Shown here: in pieces, positions 1 to 4,966 of the stretch
How the letters are laid out: each line of letters opens with the position of its first letter
Position numbering within the stretch: position 1 is the first letter of the stretch
Assembly: GCA_023252065.1 (NCBI GenBank)
Contig: JAHEXO010000069.1
Location: forward strand, 1-8,136
DNA: 8,136 nucleotides
Reading direction: 5' to 3'
DNA from: Nocardioides sp.
GTDB lineage: Bacteria; Actinomycetota; Actinomycetes; Propionibacteriales; Nocardioidaceae
Position numbers and translations under genes: made by a program
The notes under the pieces: generated by a model
Seen by the model: only the letters and a program-made list of their open reading frames with translations
The model's database searches: none
Told to the model about the DNA's origin: nothing

Positions 1-450
1 GAGCTGCACGTCTACGTCGAGCTCGGCGGGGGAGCGGTGTGCACCCTGATGGAGCTCCTCCTCGAGCCGGTCGAGGAGGAGCGGGCGGCAGCCTTCTTCC
101 GCGGCCTCGAGGCGCGCGACCCCGAGCTCGCGGACCTGGCGGTGATCGACCGGGTGCTCGCCCGTGCCCGGGCCGAGCTGCCGTGGTGCGGGCCGCTCGA
201 CCCCAACCCGTCGAACGTGATGGCCCGCCCCGACGGCTCGCTCGTGCTCACCGACCCGTTCTACGCCGACGGGCCCCACCTCTACGGCTCGCTGACCATC
301 GACGCGAGCCTGGTCGCGCGAGCGATCCCCGCCGAGTCGCGCCGCCACATGTTCGACCTCCCCCTCACCTGGACCGGCGCGTGGGACCCCGCCGAGCGCG
401 CTCGGCTGGAGGCGGCTCTGGCAGCCGCCGACGCCGACCTCGCCCGCTGA
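1..450 (+). CDS. Kinase/phosphotransferase-fold protein, C-terminal part (5' end outside window)
   Basis: The frame is open from the first base and ends at TGA 448-450, so only the last 149 residues are present and the true start lies upstream. The visible part looks like the hinge and C-lobe of a protein-kinase-like fold: a hydrophobic strand with VCTLMELLLE (about residues 13-22), then DPNPSN with Asp67 and Asn72 spaced as in the HRD...N catalytic loop, and LVLTDPFY with Asp85 in the place of the DFG/DPF metal-binding Asp. Known relatives with this DxNPxNVM...RPDGxLVLTDPF pattern are phosphotransferase or kinase-like proteins. The His of the HRD-type motif is absent (GPLD here), and the C-lobe is short, so the substrate and even activity are uncertain. 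The next gene begins about 27 nt downstream with its own candidate promoter, so this gene is probably a separate unit. The coding call is firm; the fold assignment is moderate. Confidence 0.75.
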   Translation, partial: ELHVYVELGGGAVCTLMELLLEPVEEERAAAFFRGLEARDPELADLAVIDRVLARARAELPWCGPLDPNPSNVMARPDGSLVLTDPFYADGPHLYGSLTIDASLVARAIPAESRRHMFDLPLTWTGAWDPAERARLEAALAAADADLAR

Positions 451-464
451 GGCCGAGCCCTCCC

Positions 465-470
465 TATCGT
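465..470 (+). promoter_or_regulatory. Candidate -10 box of a leaderless promoter for the beta-helix gene
   Basis: TATCGT (TAnnnT) lies 7 nt before the GTG at 478, so the predicted transcription start falls at about 477-478. No Shine-Dalgarno sequence is visible before the GTG codons at 469, 472 or 478, which fits leaderless translation. No recognisable -35 element is seen 16-18 nt upstream, where the sequence is still the coding end of the preceding gene, so this is the weakest of the three promoters proposed here. Confidence 0.35.
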
Positions 471-477
471 GGTGCCG

Positions 478-1542
478 GTGAAGCACTCGGTCCTGCCGGC
501 CCTCGTCCTCGCCACCGTCCTCGCCGGGCCGGTCGCGGCGCACGCCACCACGTCGTACGACGGAGGGGCGGCGGCCGTGGACCGGGCCCGCGGCGTCCGG
601 CACGTCGGCGTGCCGCCGGCCGGCCGGGCGGTGGACGTCAGCCACCCCGACCACGTCATCGGCAACGGCACCGCCGCGAGCTGCACGTCCGCCAAGGTCG
701 TCAGAGCGGTGGCGAAGGGCGGCGTGATCACCTTCGACTGCGGCCCTGCGCCGGTCGTGATCCGAATGTCCGCGACCGCGAAGGTCGTCAACACCAGTAG
801 TCGCGTCGTCCTCGACGGCGGCGGCCGGGTGACCCTCGACGGGCTGGGGAAACGCCGGATCCTCTACCAGGACACCTGCGACCAGCGACAGGTCTGGACC
901 ACCGACCACTGCGACAACCAGGCGCGCCCGCACCTCGTCGTCCAGCACCTCACCCTCGCCCACGGCAACTCCACCGGCCGGCTGTTCGACGGCGGGGGCG
1001 GCGGCGCGATCTTCGCCCGGGGCGGGACGTTGAAGATCGTCGGCAGCCACTTCGTCGGCAACCGCTGCGACCCGACGGGCCCCGACCTCGGCGGGGCCGC
1101 GGTGCGCGCCCTCTCGCAGTACGACGCCCGGCCGGTCTACGTGGTCGGCAGCACGTTCCGGGGCGGTCGCTGCAGCAACGGCTCGGGGCTCTCGAGCATC
1201 GGCGTCTCGTGGACCGTGCTCAACAGCGTGTTCATCGGCAACCGGGCGATCGGCCACGGCGCCAACCCCCAGCGGCCGGGCACCAAGGGCGGCGGCTCCG
1301 GCGGCGCGATCTACACCGACGGCAACCGATACGTCGTCCGGGTCGGCGGCACGCTGATGCGGCACAACCACGCCAACGAGGGCGGCGGAGCGATCTTCTA
1401 CGTCAGCAACGACCGCACCGGCACCCTCCACCTGCGGTGGTCGACCCTCGAGGACAACCTCAGCGAGCGCTTCGAGACCAGGCCCGGCATCTTCTACCTC
1501 GGCCACGGCCCGATCGACGTGACCCACTCGGTGATCCGCTGA
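478..1542 (+). CDS. Secreted right-handed parallel beta-helix repeat protein, function unknown
   Basis: The protein has 354 residues from GTG 478; an in-frame GTG at 469 would add three. I prefer 478 because it gives a compact signal peptide (Met-Lys-His, hydrophobic stretch to about residue 20, AHA cleavage site after residue 23) and fits the -10 box at 465-470. The mature part carries repeated glycine-rich turns of the GGAI[FY] type (codons at 1000, 1300 and 1384) paired with FxGN motifs (FVGN at 1051, FIGN at 1231). This GGAI/FxxN pattern is typical of parallel beta-helix and polymorphic-outer-membrane-protein-like repeats. Six cysteines occur in three close pairs, suggesting disulfides outside the cell. 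There is no membrane anchor or sorting signal at the C-terminus, so release into the medium or wall is likely. I recognise the overall pattern as an actinobacterial beta-helix family, often loosely called pectate-lyase-like, but I see no catalytic site and make no enzyme call. Confidence 0.85.
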   Translation: MKHSVLPALVLATVLAGPVAAHATTSYDGGAAAVDRARGVRHVGVPPAGRAVDVSHPDHVIGNGTAASCTSAKVVRAVAKGGVITFDCGPAPVVIRMSATAKVVNTSSRVVLDGGGRVTLDGLGKRRILYQDTCDQRQVWTTDHCDNQARPHLVVQHLTLAHGNSTGRLFDGGGGGAIFARGGTLKIVGSHFVGNRCDPTGPDLGGAAVRALSQYDARPVYVVGSTFRGGRCSNGSGLSSIGVSWTVLNSVFIGNRAIGHGANPQRPGTKGGGSGGAIYTDGNRYVVRVGGTLMRHNHANEGGGAIFYVSNDRTGTLHLRWSTLEDNLSERFETRPGIFYLGHGPIDVTHSVIR

Positions 1543-1582
1543 CGGTCGGAGAACTCCCTTCTGCCCGCGACCCCGTCGCACC

Positions 1583-1588
1583 TACGAT
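1583..1588 (+). promoter_or_regulatory. -10 box of a leaderless promoter for the LAL regulator
   Basis: TACGAT (TAnnnT) ends exactly 7 nt before A1595, so the predicted transcription start is the A of the ATG codon. No Shine-Dalgarno sequence precedes the ATG (the bases just before it are TGACCGG). A poor -35 (TTCTGC at 1559-1564, 18-nt spacer) is possible. The 52-nt gap between the two genes holds nothing else that I can recognise. Confidence 0.5.
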
Positions 1589-1594
1589 GACCGG

Positions 1595-4189
1595 ATGGTG
1601 CTGCTCGAGCGCACACCAGCGCTCGGGAGCGTGACCGACTACCTCGCCGCCGCAGCGAGCGGTCATGGACGACTGGTGTTCATCGGCGGCGAGGCCGGCG
1701 TCGGCAAGACGACGCTGGTCGAGCGTGTGGTTGCCGACGCCGCCTCGACCGTGCGGGTCGCCCGCGGCGCCTGCGACGGCTCGAGCACACCGTCCCCGCT
1801 CGGGCCGCTCCGCGAGATGCTGCCTGCGCTGCCGGGGGGCATCTGGCCGGACGACGCCGAGCGCGCCGAGGTCTTCACCCGGCTCTCCGAGGCGCTCGGT
1901 CGGCCGGGCACGCCGACGCTCGTCGTCGTCGAAGACGCCCACTGGGCCGACGACGCGACCCTCGACCTGCTGCGCCACCTGGCCCGACGGGTGCACCACC
2001 TCCGGGCTCTCGTGCTGGTGACCTACCGTGCCGAGGAGGCAGCCGGCAGCCATCCGCTGCGGCTGCTCTTCGGCGACGTGGGCGGGGCGGCCGGCGTACG
2101 CCGGATCGACCTCAACCCGCTGAGTGTGGAGGGTGTCCGGGTCCTGCTGGACGAGGCGGCCGGAGAGCCCGGGTCGGCCTCGGTCCGCGACGCCGAGGAG
2201 CTCCACCGGACCACGGGTGGCAACCCGTTCTTCGTCACCGAGGTCATCGCCAGCGCCGCGGACGCCGTACCTCGCAGCGTGCGGGAGGCGGTGCTCGCCC
2301 GCGTCTCCCGGCTCTCCGACCCCACGCGTGACGGGCTGGACCTGGTGGCGCTGGCCGGACCGCGGTGCGAGGTGGGGCTGGTGGAGGCGGTGGCGCCCGA
2401 GCTGGCCCTGTCGCTGGACGAGGCCCTCGACCGTGGGGTGCTGCTGCTCAGCGGTGACCTGCTGATGTTCCGCCACGAGCTGGCGCGGCTCACGGTCCGC
2501 GACGATATCCCCCTGCTCCGGCGACGGACGGGCCACCGGCAGGTCCTGCAGTGGCTGGAGACCCACGACGGCGACCCGGCCCGGATGGCCTATCACGCGG
2601 AGGCGGCCGGCGAGAACGACGCGGCTCACGAGCACGCCCTGGTCGCCGCGGTCCGGGCCGCCCGGCTGGGGTCGCACCGCGAGGCGGCGGAGCAGTACGA
2701 GCGGGCCTTGCGCCATGCTCCCGCCGCCCGCGACCGGGCCCGCGCCGAGCTGCTGGGCCGGCTCTCGGTCGAGCACTACGTGACCGGCCGGATCGAGGAG
2801 GCACGTGCCGCGCGGGCCCAGGCGTTGGAGGTCTGGTCGGAGCTGGGGGACGTCGAGCAGATGGGGGACAGCCGACGGTGGCTGTCACGCCTGGTGTGGT
2901 TCCTCGGCCAGAGCGAGGTGGCCGAGGAGTACGCCGCGTCGGCGTACGCCGTCCTCGAGGGCACGGGCGGGACCGCCGAGGCCATGGCCGCGAGCAACCG
3001 CGGCCATCTGCGGATGCTGGCCCTCGACCTGGAGGGCACCCGCGAGTGGGCCACCCGCGCGCTCGACCTGGTCCGCGACCGCGACGATCGCGCGGCCGAG
3101 GAGGTGCGCGTCCATGCGCTCAACAACCTCGGCACGGCCGAGCTCGACGGCGGGGACGAGGAACGCGGCTGGGCCCTGCTGGAGGAGAGCCTGCACCGGT
3201 CCCAGGCGGCAGACCTCCACGCGGACGCCGCTCGGGCGTTCACCAACCTCGGGGCGGAGGCGGTCGGTCGGCACGACCACCTGCGAGCCGGGGCGTACCT
3301 GACGGTCGGCCTGTCCTACTGCACCGAACGGGACCTCGATGCCTGGGTCACCTACATGCGCGGCTGGCTGGCTCTCGACCACCTCCACCGGGGAGACCTC
3401 GCGGGTGCCGCGACGACGGCCGAGGCCGTGCTGCGGCACCCTCGCACGGCCTTGGTGAGCAGGGTCATCCCGTTGTGCGTGCTGGCCCTCGCCAGGGCCC
3501 GGGCCGGGCGTGACGACTACGCCGACCCGTTGCGCGAGGTCTATGAGTCGGCGTTCCGGATCGGGGAGGCCCAGCGGATCGCCCCGGCAGCCTTCGCGGC
3601 CTGTGAGATCGCCTGGCTCGAGGGCGACGAGGCCCGGCTCGAGCAGGTGCTGGCGGAGGCATGGCCGGCTGTCGAGATGACGCCCGCCACGGGGATGCGA
3701 GGGCTCCTCGTCCCGTGGCTGCCCGACGCGATGGCCGCTGCGGAGGCGGACGCGTTGGACGGGCCCCAGCGGGCGGAGGCGCTGCGGCGGTGGGACGAGG
3801 CGGCGACCGCCTGGGACGCGGTCGACAGTCCCTACGCCGCCGCGCTGGCCCTGGCTCGCTCGGGCTCTGAGGAGGGGCTGGCCACTGCCGCCGTACGGTT
3901 CGACGACCTCGGTGCGGAGGGGGCTGCCGCCCGTGCCCGGGCCCTGGCACGGGGTCAGGGCTGGTCGACGCCCCGGCGACGTCGTACCGAGACCCGCCAG
4001 CACCCGCAAGGCCTGACCCGGCGTGAGGCCGAGGTGGCCGGTCTCCTGGCCGAGGGGCTCTCGAACGCCGCTATCGCCGACCGGCTGGTCCTCTCGCAGC
4101 GGACCGTGGAGCACCACGTCGCCGCCGTCCTGGCCAAGCTCGAGGTCCCCTCCCGCCACGCCGTCCGCGCCACCCTCCTTCTGCCCTGA
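1595..4189 (+). CDS. LAL-family (large ATP-binding LuxR-type) transcriptional regulator
   Basis: The 864-residue protein has the standard LAL order and length. The N-terminal STAND/AAA-type ATPase has Walker A GEAGVGKT (residues 32-39, Lys38) and a Walker B strand LVVVEDAHWADD (about 109-120, Asp114). A TGGNPFFVTEV stretch near residues 207-217 is typical of these ATPases. A long helical region from about 350 to 780, with TPR-like segments such as REAAEQYERAL, should act as the sensor or protein-interaction arm. An Arg-rich linker (about 790-801) leads into the LuxR/GerE helix-turn-helix (806-860: LTRREAEVAGLLAEGLSNAAIADRL, then SQRTVEHHVAAVLAKL), which binds DNA. ATP binding, probably with an inducer, is expected to trigger oligomerisation and activation. 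The ATG at 1595 is chosen because it coincides with the predicted transcription start and leaves the usual short lead into the P-loop. It sits alone between a secreted protein and a terminator-like repeat, so its target genes are not evident. The family call is firm; the inducer is unknown. Confidence 0.93.
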   Translation: MVLLERTPALGSVTDYLAAAASGHGRLVFIGGEAGVGKTTLVERVVADAASTVRVARGACDGSSTPSPLGPLREMLPALPGGIWPDDAERAEVFTRLSEALGRPGTPTLVVVEDAHWADDATLDLLRHLARRVHHLRALVLVTYRAEEAAGSHPLRLLFGDVGGAAGVRRIDLNPLSVEGVRVLLDEAAGEPGSASVRDAEELHRTTGGNPFFVTEVIASAADAVPRSVREAVLARVSRLSDPTRDGLDLVALAGPRCEVGLVEAVAPELALSLDEALDRGVLLLSGDLLMFRHELARLTVRDDIPLLRRRTGHRQVLQWLETHDGDPARMAYHAEAAGENDAAHEHALVAAVRAARLGSHREAAEQYERALRHAPAARDRARAELLGRLSVEHYVTGRIEEARAARAQALEVWSELGDVEQMGDSRRWLSRLVWFLGQSEVAEEYAASAYAVLEGTGGTAEAMAASNRGHLRMLALDLEGTREWATRALDLVRDRDDRAAEEVRVHALNNLGTAELDGGDEERGWALLEESLHRSQAADLHADAARAFTNLGAEAVGRHDHLRAGAYLTVGLSYCTERDLDAWVTYMRGWLALDHLHRGDLAGAATTAEAVLRHPRTALVSRVIPLCVLALARARAGRDDYADPLREVYESAFRIGEAQRIAPAAFAACEIAWLEGDEARLEQVLAEAWPAVEMTPATGMRGLLVPWLPDAMAAAEADALDGPQRAEALRRWDEAATAWDAVDSPYAAALALARSGSEEGLATAAVRFDDLGAEGAAARARALARGQGWSTPRRRRTETRQHPQGLTRREAEVAGLLAEGLSNAAIADRLVLSQRTVEHHVAAVLAKLEVPSRHAVRATLLLP

Positions 4190-4257
4190 CCGGTAGTCCG
4201 TGACGATCGTCAGCCCGTTCCTCGGCGGGTCGCCTGACGTACGTCACGGACTACCGG
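4190..4257 (+). terminator. Long inverted repeat directly after the LAL stop codon; candidate terminator
   Basis: Arms CCGGTAGTCCGTGACG (4190-4205) and CGTCACGGACTACCGG (4242-4257) are perfect 16-bp complements. After a 2-nt A/A, T/T mismatch, pairing resumes for 6 bp (4208-4213 with 4234-4239), leaving a 20-nt loop in which CCCG and CGGG can pair further. The first base of the repeat follows the TGA of the LAL gene. RNA from either strand would fold into a very stable hairpin. No T-tract follows (AAAGAG), which is common for actinobacterial terminators but weakens a pure intrinsic-terminator call. It would insulate the regulator gene from the tetR-ABC operon. The structure is certain; the termination role is inferred. 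Confidence 0.55.
4201..4246. repeat. Two 12-bp perfect palindromes nested in the inverted repeat
   Basis: TGACGATCGTCA (4201-4212) and TGACGTACGTCA (4235-4246) are each perfect palindromes, one in each half of the long inverted repeat, with centres 34 bp apart. They differ only in the central dinucleotide (AT versus TA). This is the only interruption in otherwise identical 24-nt inverted copies. They could be binding sites for a dimeric DNA-binding protein, but no cognate protein can be named. Confidence 0.6.
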
Positions 4258-4264
4258 AAAGAGT

Positions 4265-4293
4265 TTGTGAGTGAGCGCTCACTCAGTTAGGGT
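4265..4293 (+). promoter_or_regulatory. Promoter of the tetR-ABC operon, leaderless
   Basis: The -35 candidate TTGTGA (4265-4270) and the -10 TAGGGT (4288-4293) are separated by exactly 17 nt. The -10 ends 7 nt before G4300, which places the transcription start on the GTG start codon of the TetR gene. The whole spacer is occupied by the palindromic operator. This is the best-formed promoter in the window. Confidence 0.65.
4268..4285. promoter_or_regulatory. TetR-type operator, perfect 18-bp palindrome
   Basis: TGAGTGAGCGCTCACTCA is a perfect 18-bp inverted repeat with no central spacer and half-site TGAGTGAGC. It starts inside the proposed -35 and ends 2 nt before the -10, and it lies just upstream of a TetR-family gene. 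The size and placement are those expected of a TetR dimer operator that blocks RNA polymerase, so autorepression is the simplest reading. The symmetry is seen directly; that this TetR protein binds it is inferred. Confidence 0.8.
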
Positions 4294-4299
4294 GGGGGA

Positions 4300-4965
4300 G
4301 TGACTCCGCGTGCTTCTGCCATGGCCCCCGACGATCGGCGCAGGGCGATCGTGCGCGCGCTCGTGCCGCTGCTGGTCGAGCGCGGGGGTGAGGTGAGCAC
4401 CCGCGAGATCGCCCAAGCGGCTGGGATCGCGGAGGGCACGATCTTCCGGGTCTTCCCCGACAAGAAGAGCCTGATGCTGGCCGCGGCCGAGGAGGCCATC
4501 AACCCGGCCGACGGGCAGGCGGCGTTCGACACCGCGATGGCCGCCGACCCCGACCTCCGGGCCCAGGTCGTCGCCGCCGCGCAGCGGATCCTCGACCGGA
4601 TGCGGATGACGATGGCGGTGATGATGGCGGTCCGCTCCCACCTCTGGGACGACGAGGCACACCGCAAGCACCACGAGGGTGACAAGCACTTCGGGCCGCC
4701 GCAGTTCGTGCTCGACGCCCAGACCCAGCTCCACCGGAGGCTGACCGGCCTCTTCGAGCCGCACCGCGACGAGCTCTCGGTCGAGCCCGAGGTCGCCGCC
4801 CTCGCCCTGCGCAGCCTGGTCTTCGGGGCCAGCCGGCCCGAGCTGGGCATGGTGCCCGCGCTCGACGCGGAGCAGATCGCCGACCTGCTCCTGCAGGGGG
4901 TCACGACCAGGCCTACGACCGCGAACGAGACCCAGAACGAGACCAAGACATCGGGAGTCAGCTGA
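4300..4965 (+). CDS. TetR/AcrR-family transcriptional repressor
   Basis: The protein has 221 residues from a GTG start at 4300, which coincides with the predicted transcription start. An internal ATG at 4321 (residue 8) is an alternative. The N-terminal DNA-binding domain is clear: helix 1 about residues 12-28, then the helix-turn-helix REIAQAAGIAEGTIFRVFPDKKSLM (about 35-59), with the TetR signature of GT[IL]xxxFxxKxxL type. The C-terminal part (about 65-205) is the variable ligand-binding and dimerisation domain. It includes an unusual His-rich stretch (114-130) and ends in a loose Thr/Asn-rich tail. The first ABC gene starts 1 nt after the stop codon, and an 18-bp palindrome lies in the promoter, so it very likely represses itself and the exporter and is released by a transported compound or its relative. 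The family call is firm; the ligand is unknown. Confidence 0.93.
   Translation: MTPRASAMAPDDRRRAIVRALVPLLVERGGEVSTREIAQAAGIAEGTIFRVFPDKKSLMLAAAEEAINPADGQAAFDTAMAADPDLRAQVVAAAQRILDRMRMTMAVMMAVRSHLWDDEAHRKHHEGDKHFGPPQFVLDAQTQLHRRLTGLFEPHRDELSVEPEVAALALRSLVFGASRPELGMVPALDAEQIADLLLQGVTTRPTTANETQNETKTSGVS
4953..4957 (+). promoter_or_regulatory. Ribosome binding site of the first ABC gene
   Basis: GGGAG lies 9 nt before ATG 4967, inside the last codons of tetR. It supports ATG 4967 as the start and translation from the tetR mRNA. Confidence 0.6.
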
Positions 4966-4966
4966 C

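Noticed and set aside
469..477. GTG 469 as the start of the beta-helix gene
   Set aside because: It remains possible, but it overlaps the proposed -10 box and only adds Met-Val-Pro before the natural signal peptide start at 478, so 478 is preferred.
1460..2776. 438-codon and other long minus-strand or alternate + frames across the LAL gene
   Set aside because: The translations are Arg/Pro/Gly-rich without motifs, while the + frame 1595-4189 carries Walker A, Walker B and LuxR motifs in order.
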